DNA of 64,000 nucleotides from NCBI GenBank assembly GCA_046349395.1, contig JAXMCK010000004.1, positions 248,001 through 312,000 on the forward strand. Direction: 5' to 3'. How positions within the stretch are numbered: position 1 is the first letter of the stretch; every line of letters starts with the position of its first letter. This DNA is from JAXMCK01 sp046349395 (GTDB taxonomy: Bacteria; Pseudomonadota; Alphaproteobacteria; Geminicoccales; Geminicoccaceae). The notes below the pieces were generated by a model that did not search any database, was not told the origin of the DNA, and saw nothing but the letters and a program-made list of their open reading frames with translations. Positions 27,815 to 35,738 of this stretch are shown one piece after another. The position numbers and the translations under genes are program-made.

Positions 27815-29258
27815 TCGCCACGTCGTGCACATGGCTCTCGCGCCAGCCCGCCTGGGTGATCTTCAGCATGCGGCAGCCGCGCTGCATCGCCTTGATGTCG
27901 ACGTTGCCCGTGTAGCCCATGGCCGCCCGCAGCCCGCCGATGAGCTGATGGATGATCTGGGCGACGTTGCCGCGATAGGGCACGCGGCCCTCGATGCCCT
28001 CCGGCACCAGCTTCAGCGTGTCACGCACCTCCTGCTGGAAGTAGCGGTCGGCCGAGCCACGGGCCATGGCGCCGATCGAGCCCATACCGCGATAGGCCTT
28101 GTAGGAGCGGCCCTGGTAGAGGAACACCTCGCCCGGTGCCTCGTCCGTACCGGCGAACATCGAGCCCAGCATCACGCAGTCGGCCCCGGCCGCGATGGCC
28201 TTCGCCAGGTCGCCCGAGGCCCGGATGCCACCGTCGGCGATCACCGGAACACCCTTCGCCCGGCACCGTGCCGCGACGTCCATGACGGCCGTCAGCTGCG
28301 GCACGCCGACCCCGGCGACGATCCGAGTCGTGCAGATCGAGCCCGGGCCGATGCCGACCTTGACGGCATCCACCCCGGCCTCGACGAGGGCCGAGGCCGC
28401 CTCGCCCGTCGCCACGTTGCCGGCGATGATCTGGGTCGCGTTCGACAGCCGCCGGATGCGGCCGACCATGTCGATCACACCGCGGCTGTGGCCATGGGCC
28501 GTGTCGACCACGATGACATCGGCCCCGGCCTCGATCAGTGCTGCGGCCCGCTCCAGCCCGGAATCGCCCGTCCCCGTCGCGGCCCCGACCCGCAGCCGGC
28601 CCAACTCGTCCTTGCACGCCAGCGGAAAGCGCTCCGCCTTCTCGATGTCCTTGACCGTCATGAGGCCCTTGAGGCGGAAGCCCTCGTCGACGACGAGCAG
28701 CTTCTCGATCCGGTGCTCGTGCAGCTTCGCCGTCGCCTCGGCCTTGGTGGTCCCCTCGCGCACCGTGATCAGCTTCTCGGCCGTCATCAGCTCGCGCACG
28801 GGCCGGTCGCTGCGCGGCACGAAGCGGACATCGCGGTTGGTGAGGATGCCGACCAGCCGGCCACTCGCACCGTCGGTCACGGGCAGGCCGGAGACGTTGT
28901 GCCGCTTCATGATGTCGAGGGCTTCAGACAGCGGCGTGTCGGGCCGGACGGTGAGCGGGTTCACCACCATCCCGGCCTCGAACTTCTTCACCTGCTGGAT
29001 CTGCGCCGCCTGCTCCTCGATGCCGAGATTCTTGTGCACGATGCCGAGGGCACCGTGCTGCGCCATGGCGATTGCCATGGGGGCTTCGGTCACCGTGTCC
29101 ATGGCGGCCGAGATGAGGGGGATGCGCAGCTCGATCTCGCGCGTCAGGCGGGTCGTCAGATCGACCTCTGCCGGCAGCACCTCCGAATAGGCGGGCTCCA
29201 GCAGGACGTCGTCGAAAGTCAGCGCCTCACGCACCGACACGCGTGTGTCCGTGTCCAT
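27777..29258 (-). CDS. guaB: Inosine-5'-monophosphate dehydrogenase
   Basis: A 493-residue enzyme oxidising IMP to XMP with NAD+, the committing step to GMP. The TIM barrel starts REALTFDDVLLEPAYSEVLP and is interrupted by two CBS domains (residues about 95-210). The catalytic loop is GIGPGSICTTRIVAGVGVPQ with the nucleophilic Cys, and the flap region YRGMGSIGAMARGSADRYF is intact. ATG 29258 gives the family start. It is preceded by a 6-bp inverted repeat (GCAACC at 29260-29265, GGTTGC at 29279-29284) that could fold over the ribosome-binding region. Confidence 0.96.
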   Translation of the reverse strand: MDTDTRVSVREALTFDDVLLEPAYSEVLPAEVDLTTRLTREIELRIPLISAAMDTVTEAPMAIAMAQHGALGIVHKNLGIEEQAAQIQQVKKFEAGMVVNPLTVRPDTPLSEALDIMKRHNVSGLPVTDGASGRLVGILTNRDVRFVPRSDRPVRELMTAEKLITVREGTTKAEATAKLHEHRIEKLLVVDEGFRLKGLMTVKDIEKAERFPLACKDELGRLRVGAATGTGDSGLERAAALIEAGADVIVVDTAHGHSRGVIDMVGRIRRLSNATQIIAGNVATGEAASALVEAGVDAVKVGIGPGSICTTRIVAGVGVPQLTAVMDVAARCRAKGVPVIADGGIRASGDLAKAIAAGADCVMLGSMFAGTDEAPGEVFLYQGRSYKAYRGMGSIGAMARGSADRYFQQEVRDTLKLVPEGIEGRVPYRGNVAQIIHQLIGGLRAAMGYTGNVDIKAMQRGCRMLKITQAGWRESHVHDVAITREAPNYRPEF

Positions 29259-29425
29259 TGCAACCTTGGTCCGATTCAGGTTGCGCGCCTCCATACACCC
29301 TGCCCGTGACGAGCGGAAGCGCGGGCCCGGCCGGCAGCCCTGCACCCGGCACGGGAGTCGCGTCCGATTGCTCGGAGGTCGCGCCGCCCTAGCTCTCCGG
29401 CGGAAACGGCACGAGGAGGCAGACC

Positions 29426-30292
29426 TTGGATCAGCGACTGATCGCCCTCTACGACGACTATACGCATGCGCGGATCGACCGCCGCATCTTCCTCGACGGC
29501 CTGACGAAGATCGCAGGCACGACGGCGGCCGGCCTGGCGCTCGTCCAGACGATCGCCGCCGATCCGGCGGCGGCAGCCCTGGTCCCCGCCGACGATCCCG
29601 ACCTCGATACGAGCGAGGTGACCTACGGCTACGAGGACAAGCAGATCCGGGCTTACCGCGCCGCACCCAAGGACGCGTCGGGGCCGCTGCCCGGCATCGT
29701 CGTCATCCACGAGAACCGCGGCCTCAATGCGCATATCGAGGACGTCGCCCGGCGTGCCGCCAAGGCGGGCTTCGTCGCCCTCGCCCCGGATGTGCTCTCG
29801 CTCTCGGGCGGCACGCCGAAGGACGAGGACCAGGCCCGCGAGATGATCGGGAAGCTGGATGCGAAACAGGCCGTCGGCGCCCTCGCCACCGCGGTCACCT
29901 GGCTCTCAGAGCAGCCGGGCGTGAACGGCAAGGTCGGCGTGGTCGGCTTCTGCTGGGGCGGCGGGATGGCGGGCCAGGTGGCGGCCGCCGATCCGAAGGG
30001 CCTGGGCGGTGCCGTCGTGTTCTACGGCCGCACGGTCGAGCCCGAGAAGGTGCCGTCGATCAAGGTGCCGCTGCTCTTGAACTATGCTGGCCTCGACGAG
30101 CGCATCAACGCCGGCATTCCCGAGTTCCAGGCGGCCCTCGACAAGGCCGGCGTGCGCTACGACCTCTTCGTCTATGAGAAGGTCAACCACGCGTTCCACA
30201 ACGACACCTCGGAAGCCCGCTACGACAAGGCGGCGGCCGAGCTCGCCTGGAACCGCACGATCGACTTCTTCAAGGAGAGCCTGACGGCCTGA
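29426..30292 (+). CDS. Dienelactone hydrolase family protein
   Basis: A 288-residue alpha/beta hydrolase with an N-terminal extension carrying a hydrophobic stretch (RRIFLDGLTKIAGTTAAGLAL) that looks like a Tat-type or anchor signal (RRIF). Catalytic residues fit dienelactone hydrolases: nucleophile Cys in VGFCWGGGMAG, Asp in YAGLDERIN and His in VNHAFHNDTS. Upstream strand IVVIHENRGLNAHIEDVARR. It probably hydrolyses an ester or lactone; the substrate is unknown. TTG 29426 is chosen because an AGGAGG lies about 8 bases upstream. The next gene starts directly after the stop. Confidence 0.88.
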   Translation: MDQRLIALYDDYTHARIDRRIFLDGLTKIAGTTAAGLALVQTIAADPAAAALVPADDPDLDTSEVTYGYEDKQIRAYRAAPKDASGPLPGIVVIHENRGLNAHIEDVARRAAKAGFVALAPDVLSLSGGTPKDEDQAREMIGKLDAKQAVGALATAVTWLSEQPGVNGKVGVVGFCWGGGMAGQVAAADPKGLGGAVVFYGRTVEPEKVPSIKVPLLLNYAGLDERINAGIPEFQAALDKAGVRYDLFVYEKVNHAFHNDTSEARYDKAAAELAWNRTIDFFKESLTA

Positions 30293-32101
30293 ATGCCGCG
30301 GGACCTGGACGCCTTATCACGCAGCCCGGGCGAGGCCGGCCCGGGTCCCGCCACCTTCGGCCGCCTTCGCCGCCTCTTGTGGGACCCGGCGGACGGTGCG
30401 CTGAAGCTGCGCTTCGTTCTGACGGGCCTGCTCCTTGCTGTGGCGGCCCTCGTCAACGCGCTGGTCCCGCTCCTCTTCGCCAAGGTGGTCGACCGACTGT
30501 CGCCCTCGGCCCAGGCGATGGCGGCACCCATCGCGCTCATGCTCGCCTATGTCGCCCTGCAATGGGTGGCGCGCGTCCTCAACGAGCTACGCTGGGGGCT
30601 CTATGGCCCGATCGAACAGCGCCTGCGCCGCGGTCTCGCACTCCGCAGCCTGGAGCATCTGCACGGCCTCTCGCTGGGCTTCCACCTGCAGCGGCGCACC
30701 GGTCAGATCAGCCGTGTGCTCGACAACGGCCTGAACGGCCTGCGCGAGTTGCTCTTCGACTCCGTCTTCCTGATCCTGCCGCTTGTCGCCGAGATGGCCT
30801 TCGTCGCCGCCGTCATGCTCATCCGCGTCCCGGCGATCTTCGCCTTCGTGCTGATGGTGACGCTCGCCCTCTACGCCGTGGCACTCGTCGCCGGCTCGGA
30901 GCGGCTGCGCGTGCACCAGCGCCGAGCCGTGGCCGAGGGTGCCGTCGCCCACGGCCGGGCGGTCGACAGCCTGCTCAACTACGAGACCGTCAAGTATTTC
31001 GGCAACGAGACGCACATCGCCGAGCGCTACGACCGCAGCCTCGCCGAGGTCGAGCGGCTCACCGTCCGCTCGCTCTTCTTCCGCAGCGTCACCGGCATCG
31101 TGCTGGTCAGCATCATTGCCCTCGGCATGGGCATCATGCTGCTGACCGCGACGAGCCGCGTCGCGGCGGGGGCGATGACCGTCGGCGAGCTGGTGCTGGT
31201 CAACGCCTACCTGCTCCAGCTGCTCCGCCCCATGGAGCGCCTGGGCCAGCTCTACCGCTCGATCAAGCAGGCGCTGGTCGACCTGGAGCAGCTGATCGAG
31301 CTCCTCGATGTCGAGCCCGAGGTGGCCGACCGGCCGGGTGCCAAGGCACTGCCGGCCGGCCCGGGTGCCGTCCGCTTCGAGGACGTCCGCTTCGCCTACG
31401 GCGCCGGCCGCACGATCCTGGACGGCGTCGACGTCGACGTCGCCCCTGGCCGCATGCTGGCGCTCGTCGGCCCGACCGGTGCCGGCAAGTCCACCGTCGC
31501 CCGCCTCCTCTTCCGCTTCTACGACCCGACCGAGGGTCGCGTCCTGGTCGACGGCCACGACCTGCGCGAGGTGACCCAGGCGAGCCTGCGTCAGGCCATG
31601 GCCGTCGTTCCGCAGGACACCGTGCTGTTCAACGACACGATCGGCTACAACATCGCCTTCGGCCGCCCCGAGGCGACGTCGGCCGAGATCGAGGCCGCCG
31701 CCAGTGCTGCGCAGCTGGACGGCTTCATCAAGCTGCTCCCCGACGGCTACGGCACGCTGGTCGGCGAACGCGGCCTGAAGCTCTCGGGCGGCGAGAAGCA
31801 GCGCGTCGCCCTGGCCCGCGCCATCCTGAAGCGACCCCGCATCTTCATCCTCGACGAGGCGACCTCCGCGCTGGACAGCGCCACCGAGCGGGCGATCCAG
31901 AAGAACCTGCGCGAGGTCTGCAAGGGTACGACGACCATCGTCATCGCGCACCGCCTCTCGACCATCGTCGATGCCGACGAGATCCTGGTGCTGGAGAAGG
32001 GCCGCATCGTCGAGCGTGGCACCCATCCCGACCTATTGCAGAGGAACGGCCTCTACGCCCGCCTCTGGCGCCGCCAGTCGGTCAGCCGCCAGCCTGCCTA
32101 A
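30293..32101 (+). CDS. ABC exporter, Atm1/HMT1-type half transporter
   Basis: A 602-residue fused permease-ATPase. The six-helix transmembrane domain covers residues about 40-330 and contains the Atm1-family segment SLLNYETVKYFGNETHIAERY. The ATPase has Walker A GPTGAGKSTVARLLFRFYDP, Q-loop VVPQDTVLFNDTIGYNIAFG, signature LSGGEKQRVALARAI and Walker B IFILDEATSALDSAT. Relatives export glutathione-linked sulfur or metal species and matter for Fe-S and heavy-metal homeostasis. It works as a homodimer in the inner membrane. ATG directly abuts the preceding stop. Its last 4 bp overlap the methyltransferase gene tail to tail. Confidence 0.92.
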   Translation: MPRDLDALSRSPGEAGPGPATFGRLRRLLWDPADGALKLRFVLTGLLLAVAALVNALVPLLFAKVVDRLSPSAQAMAAPIALMLAYVALQWVARVLNELRWGLYGPIEQRLRRGLALRSLEHLHGLSLGFHLQRRTGQISRVLDNGLNGLRELLFDSVFLILPLVAEMAFVAAVMLIRVPAIFAFVLMVTLALYAVALVAGSERLRVHQRRAVAEGAVAHGRAVDSLLNYETVKYFGNETHIAERYDRSLAEVERLTVRSLFFRSVTGIVLVSIIALGMGIMLLTATSRVAAGAMTVGELVLVNAYLLQLLRPMERLGQLYRSIKQALVDLEQLIELLDVEPEVADRPGAKALPAGPGAVRFEDVRFAYGAGRTILDGVDVDVAPGRMLALVGPTGAGKSTVARLLFRFYDPTEGRVLVDGHDLREVTQASLRQAMAVVPQDTVLFNDTIGYNIAFGRPEATSAEIEAAASAAQLDGFIKLLPDGYGTLVGERGLKLSGGEKQRVALARAILKRPRIFILDEATSALDSATERAIQKNLREVCKGTTTIVIAHRLSTIVDADEILVLEKGRIVERGTHPDLLQRNGLYARLWRRQSVSRQPA

Positions 32102-33099
32102 CCCGGCACGCGTGCCGTGATCATGTTGAGCCCGTTCGGCGTCAGCCGGCGCTCGATCCGCTCGAAGCCCGCCGCCGCGAGCCAGGCCCGCTGCTCGCCC
32201 TCGGTGTAGACCCGCCCGCCCTCGTAGAAGCTGAGGAAGACGAGGTCGAACAGCGCCGAGCCCTCCGGCCGCCGCCGGTCGTCGTCGACCATCTGGCCGA
32301 TGACGTAGATCGACGCCCCCGGTGCCAGCGCCGGCCGGATGTTCCGGATCGCCGCCGCGGCCTCGTCGGGGGCGAGGACCTGCAGGAACGAGCGCACCAC
32401 GGCGACGTCGAAGCTGCCCGCGAGCGGTGCCGCGATCACGTCCGCCGCCTGCAGCGCAATTCGCCCGTCGAGCCCCGCCTCGCGCACGCGGCGCTCCGCG
32501 ATCGGCAGGACTGTCGGCGGTTCGAGCAGGGTCGCCCGAAGGCCCGGCCAGCGCTCGCAGAGAGCGATGGAGATCCCGCCGGAGCCCCCGGCCACATCGA
32601 GAAGGTGGCGGTAACCACCGAAGTCGACCGCGTCCGCCAGCTTCCACCCTGCCAGCAGCCCGTCCGGATGCTGACCCTCGAAGAACGCCTCGACCTGCGC
32701 CGGTGTCATGTGCGCGAAGTCGTGCGCCGCCATTGGCTTGTCGTTGCGGATCGACTCGGCCGCCAGCAGGGCGCCCCGCCAGAGGTCCTCCAGGAGCTTG
32801 TGCTGGTCGCCGATGAAGTGCGGCCGGCCGCGCACCAGATAATGCTCAGCCTCCTCGCTGTTGGCGAAGCGCCCGTCCGGCCCCGCCCGGAGGATGTCGA
32901 TCGCCGCCAGCCCGTTCAGCAGGCCACGCAACCGCTCCGCCGAAGCCCCTCCCAGCCGGGCCGCAAGCTCCTTCGCGTCGGCCGGACCCTCCGCCAATGC
33001 CGTGAACAGATCGAGCTTCATGCCGGCCAGCAGCGCGAAGGGCGCCATCACGGCACCCTTGCAGCGGTCGAGCGTCGGCGAGGGCGGCAGCGGGGCCAT
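32098..33099 (-). CDS. SAM-dependent O-methyltransferase (COMT/hydroxyindole type)
   Basis: A 333-residue class I methyltransferase. The winged-helix dimerisation domain (residues 1-95: APFALLAGMKLDLFTALAEG, LRGLLNGLAAIDILRAGPDG) is followed by the Rossmann domain with SAM motif LLDVAGGSGGISIALCERWP and the acidic strand LLEPPTVLPIAERRV. The late motif GRVYTEGEQRAWLAAAGF is typical of this O-methyltransferase family, which acts on small hydroxylated aromatics or polyketides; the substrate is unknown. The ATG shares a base with the cyclase stop (TGATG), so the pair is co-translated. Confidence 0.88.
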   Translation of the reverse strand: MAPLPPSPTLDRCKGAVMAPFALLAGMKLDLFTALAEGPADAKELAARLGGASAERLRGLLNGLAAIDILRAGPDGRFANSEEAEHYLVRGRPHFIGDQHKLLEDLWRGALLAAESIRNDKPMAAHDFAHMTPAQVEAFFEGQHPDGLLAGWKLADAVDFGGYRHLLDVAGGSGGISIALCERWPGLRATLLEPPTVLPIAERRVREAGLDGRIALQAADVIAAPLAGSFDVAVVRSFLQVLAPDEAAAAIRNIRPALAPGASIYVIGQMVDDDRRRPEGSALFDLVFLSFYEGGRVYTEGEQRAWLAAAGFERIERRLTPNGLNMITARVPG

Positions 33100-33878
33100 C
33101 AGACCAGCGCCACGACGCGCCCGGGCCCGCCGCTCGCCCCCTGAACCGGCGGTGACATCGCGACGAGCGTGGCCCCGACCGGCGGCAATTTGCCGAGATT
33201 GGCCAGCCCCTCCACCGCCCAGCGGTTCGCCGGCAGCCAAGTCCGGTGCGTGCGCATCTCCTTCGACGGCCCGGGATCGATCGACAGCGTGTCCACCCCC
33301 AGCCCGAGCACGTCGCGCTCTTCGATCAGGAAGCGTGCCGTCTCGTCGTGGAAGGCCGGGAAGTGCATCACGCCCGCCTCGTCGGCATTGCGGTAGCCCG
33401 GACCGTTCGTCCGTGTATCCCACCCGCTTCGCATCGCCACGCAACAACCCTCCGGCAGCGTACCGTGCCGGCTCTCCCAGGCCTTGATGTCGTCGGGCGT
33501 CACTGTGGTGTCCGGGTCGTCGGCCGCCCGAGCCGAGATGTCGACGATAGCCAGCGGCACCACCAGTTCCTCGGCCGTCACCCGGTCGATCGTCCGACCG
33601 TCGGCGGTGAAGTGGATGGGCGCATCGAGATGCGTGCCCGCATGCTCGCGGATCCGCCAGTGGGCCGAGTTGACCTTCTCGTTCGCCCAGGTCTTGAACG
33701 GCTGGATGACCACCGCCGGATCGCCGCCATAGGTCGGGAAGTCCGGCCTCAGCACATGGGTGAGGTCGACCACCGTCGAGAACGTCACGGGCCGACGCAC
33801 GCGCCGGCTCGGACCCCGCCCCGCATCCGCCGGCGACCACAACGGCTTCAGCCCGGCGATCAGCCACGACGTGCACAT
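33099..33878 (-). CDS. Cyclase family protein (KynB-like metal hydrolase fold)
   Basis: A 259-residue member of the PF04199 cyclase/kynurenine-formamidase-like family. The metal-binding signature is intact: REHAGTHLDAPIHFTADG. Other marks are VDLTHVLRPDFPTYGGDP, MRSGWDTRTNG and GVDTLSIDPGPS with the family's final His/Asp region. Members hydrolyse amides or lactones or cyclise polyketides. True KynB is possible, but the gene is far from kynU (53.8 kb) and coupled to an O-methyltransferase. Strong Shine-Dalgarno AGGGAGGT before ATG 33878. Confidence 0.88.
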   Translation of the reverse strand: MCTSWLIAGLKPLWSPADAGRGPSRRVRRPVTFSTVVDLTHVLRPDFPTYGGDPAVVIQPFKTWANEKVNSAHWRIREHAGTHLDAPIHFTADGRTIDRVTAEELVVPLAIVDISARAADDPDTTVTPDDIKAWESRHGTLPEGCCVAMRSGWDTRTNGPGYRNADEAGVMHFPAFHDETARFLIEERDVLGLGVDTLSIDPGPSKEMRTHRTWLPANRWAVEGLANLGKLPPVGATLVAMSPPVQGASGGPGRVVALV

Positions 33879-33936
33879 GCGCCACCTCCCTTTTTCTGGT
33901 GTCGAGAGTAGGCGCAGGCGTGCCCGGAGGCAGCCC

Positions 33937-34299
33937 CTATTGCTGCACCCCGGTCTCGCTCCCGGGCCGTCCCTGCCAGGGCCAGCGGCCTTCGAGCTCC
34001 AGCTCGAGCGACCAGCTGAGGAAGGTGCGGATGGCGACGATGATCGCCAGCACGCCGACGCTCGAAAATGTTGGCGTTACCGCGACGGTGCGGATGATGT
34101 CGGCGGCGACCAGGAACTCGAGACCCAGCAGCAGCGACCGGCCGAGCCCGCTGCGGTAGCCCTGATAGGCGCCGGCATCGGCACGGGCCACAGCCCAGAG
34201 GAAGCGCAGCGTCGCCAGCAGGATGCCGATGATGATCAGCGCCACGCCGGCCAGATCGACGCACTGGCCGGCGAACTCGATCGTCTCGGCATTCGGCAT
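33937..34299 (-). CDS. DUF1622 family membrane protein
   Basis: A 120-residue protein with two or three membrane segments (CVDLAGVALIIIGILLATLR, GRSLLLGLEFLVAADIIRTV, GVLAIIVAIRTFLSW). The C-terminal RTFLSWSLELELEGRWPW is the family hallmark. Function unknown; members are small inner-membrane proteins often near transporters or stress genes. The longer frame upstream overlaps chaC and is not used. 23 bp separate it from chaC on the same strand. Confidence 0.88.
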   Translation of the reverse strand: MPNAETIEFAGQCVDLAGVALIIIGILLATLRFLWAVARADAGAYQGYRSGLGRSLLLGLEFLVAADIIRTVAVTPTFSSVGVLAIIVAIRTFLSWSLELELEGRWPWQGRPGSETGVQQ

Positions 34300-34322
34300 G
34301 GGAGTTCCGCTGTCGTGGAGCG

Positions 34323-35015
34323 CTACGCCGCCGAGCTTGTCGCCGCCAGGATGCGCTCCGCAACCATCTCCTGCAGCTGCCAGAGATTGACGTCGCGGAT
34401 GCCGATCGCCTCCAGATGCTCGACCGTGTTGCAGAGATACTCGGCACCCGAGCCCAGATGCCCGACCGCGGTCGCCAGCACGTCCGCCACCTCGTCGAGC
34501 GGCAGGCGCCCGGCATAGGCCGAATGCCGGCGGTTGACCGTGAACCCCAGCGCCCGGAGCGGCCCGTCGGTGGTGCGCACCAGCAGCCAGGTCGGCACGT
34601 TCGCCGGCGGCCAGTAGCTCATCTCGCGGCGCAGCAGCAGTTCCATCCGCTCGACCGCGTGTTCGGCCGGGATTCGGTAGAGAACGCCGCGGCACTGCCC
34701 GCCGCGGTCCAGCGCCATCATCAGGCCCGGCCGCTCCACCGTGCCGCGCCAGCGCGTCAGCTTCAGGCAGAACGAGCGGTGCCAGCCCCGCGCCACCGCC
34801 TGCCGCTGCTCGGCGACCTCGCAAGCGGGCTTCCAGATCAGCGACCCGTAGGCGAAGAGCCAGAGATCCTGGCCGGCACCGTTGAGCGCCAGCATCTCTT
34901 GCGCGAGGCGCGCATAGTCCTCGTCGGTGAGGTGAACACGATCCGGCTCCGGCCCGGTGTCCTCCACCGTCCGGTGCACGCGCTCGACCAGTGCGGCGGT
35001 CAGCCTCGGCCGCAT
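34323..35015 (-). CDS. chaC: Gamma-glutamylcyclotransferase ChaC
   Basis: A 230-residue ChaC-type enzyme cleaving glutathione to 5-oxoproline and Cys-Gly. The binding loop LFAYGSLIWKPACEV and the segment RRHSAYAGRLPLDEVADVLA are typical. The catalytic Glu is expected in the ELLLRREMSYW region. The normal length and ATG 35015 preceded by GGCAGGAGG support the call. Downstream genes on the strand are DUF1622 and the cyclase pair, but no operon logic is evident. Divergent from ubiT, sharing the intergenic region with the FNR-type box. Confidence 0.9.
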   Translation of the reverse strand: MRPRLTAALVERVHRTVEDTGPEPDRVHLTDEDYARLAQEMLALNGAGQDLWLFAYGSLIWKPACEVAEQRQAVARGWHRSFCLKLTRWRGTVERPGLMMALDRGGQCRGVLYRIPAEHAVERMELLLRREMSYWPPANVPTWLLVRTTDGPLRALGFTVNRRHSAYAGRLPLDEVADVLATAVGHLGSGAEYLCNTVEHLEAIGIRDVNLWQLQEMVAERILAATSSAA

Positions 35016-35132
35016 GGCCTCCTGCCCTCGTGTTCGCCGCGAAGCTAGCGTCTCGACGGCAGCGCACAAGACGGACGACACACCCGCCCCATGCGCACTG
35101 CGTCGCTGAACCGCTGCCGGCACCCTCCGTCC

Positions 35133-35146
35133 TTGACCTAGGTCAA
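35133..35146 (+). promoter_or_regulatory. FNR/FixK/DNR-type box upstream of ubiT
   Basis: TTGACCTAGGTCAA is a perfect palindrome matching the Crp/Fnr-family pattern TTGA(T/C)-N4-(A/G)TCAA. Its centre (35139.5) placed at -41.5 predicts transcription start at 35181. TAACCG at 35169-35174 then sits exactly at -12 to -7, with T and A at the two most conserved positions. The predicted mRNA starts about 3 nt before the ubiT ATG. Oxygen- or NO-responsive activation is inferred. Confidence 0.7.
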
Positions 35147-35183
35147 TGACGCCCCGTGCCCGCGGCGCTAACCGCCTGGAATC

Positions 35184-35738
35184 ATGACAGGCACCTCCGT
35201 TTCCGTGCCGGAGCTTCCGGCAGCCCTCACCTTCGGCCTGCGGCCCCTGCCCCTGTTCCCGCTCTCGATCGCCCTCCAGGCCATGGTCCGCTCGGCCGTG
35301 CGCCGCCACCCGACGATGTTCGCGCGCCTCGGCGACCAGGCCGGCAAGGTCTTCGTCATCGACCCGACCGACCTGCCTTTCGTCGTGGTCATGACGCCGC
35401 GCACCGAGAACCCCGAGATCGCGGCGGTGCGCCGCGGCCACGAGTCCGACGCAGACGCCCGGATCACCGGTCGGCTCGCGGCGCTGGTCGGCCTCGTGCA
35501 CGGCGTCTACGACGGCGACGCCCTCTTCTTCACCCGCGATCTCGTCGTCGAAGGCGACATGTCGGCCGTCGTGGCCCTGCGCAACACGCTGGACAATGCC
35601 GAGATCGACCTCGTCGCCGAGGCCGCCGCGATGCTGGGTCCGCTGGCCAATCCGGCCGAGCGGGTCGGCCGCCTCGCCGTCGGCTTCGCCGAGCGCGTCA
35701 CCGGCATCACCTTCGCCCGCCCAGGGAGCGGCTCATGA
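35184..35738 (+). CDS. ubiT: Ubiquinone anaerobic biosynthesis accessory factor UbiT (SCP2 domain)
   Basis: A 184-residue SCP2 sterol-carrier-like lipid-binding protein thought to hold ubiquinone precursors for the oxygen-independent pathway. Family marks are TFGLRPLPLFPLSIALQAMV, QAGKVFVIDPTDLPFVVVM, LVHGVYDGDALFFTRDLVVE and GDMSAVVALRNTLDNAEIDL. Its last bases overlap ubiU (ATGA), giving the order ubiT-ubiU-ubiV. The promoter carries an FNR-type box. There is almost no 5' leader. Confidence 0.92.
   Translation: MTGTSVSVPELPAALTFGLRPLPLFPLSIALQAMVRSAVRRHPTMFARLGDQAGKVFVIDPTDLPFVVVMTPRTENPEIAAVRRGHESDADARITGRLAALVGLVHGVYDGDALFFTRDLVVEGDMSAVVALRNTLDNAEIDLVAEAAAMLGPLANPAERVGRLAVGFAERVTGITFARPGSGS

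Noticed and set aside
33099..33878. Assigning the cyclase as kynurenine formamidase KynB
   Set aside because: The metal motif is shared by the whole cyclase family. The gene is coupled to an O-methyltransferase and lies 20 kb from kynU.
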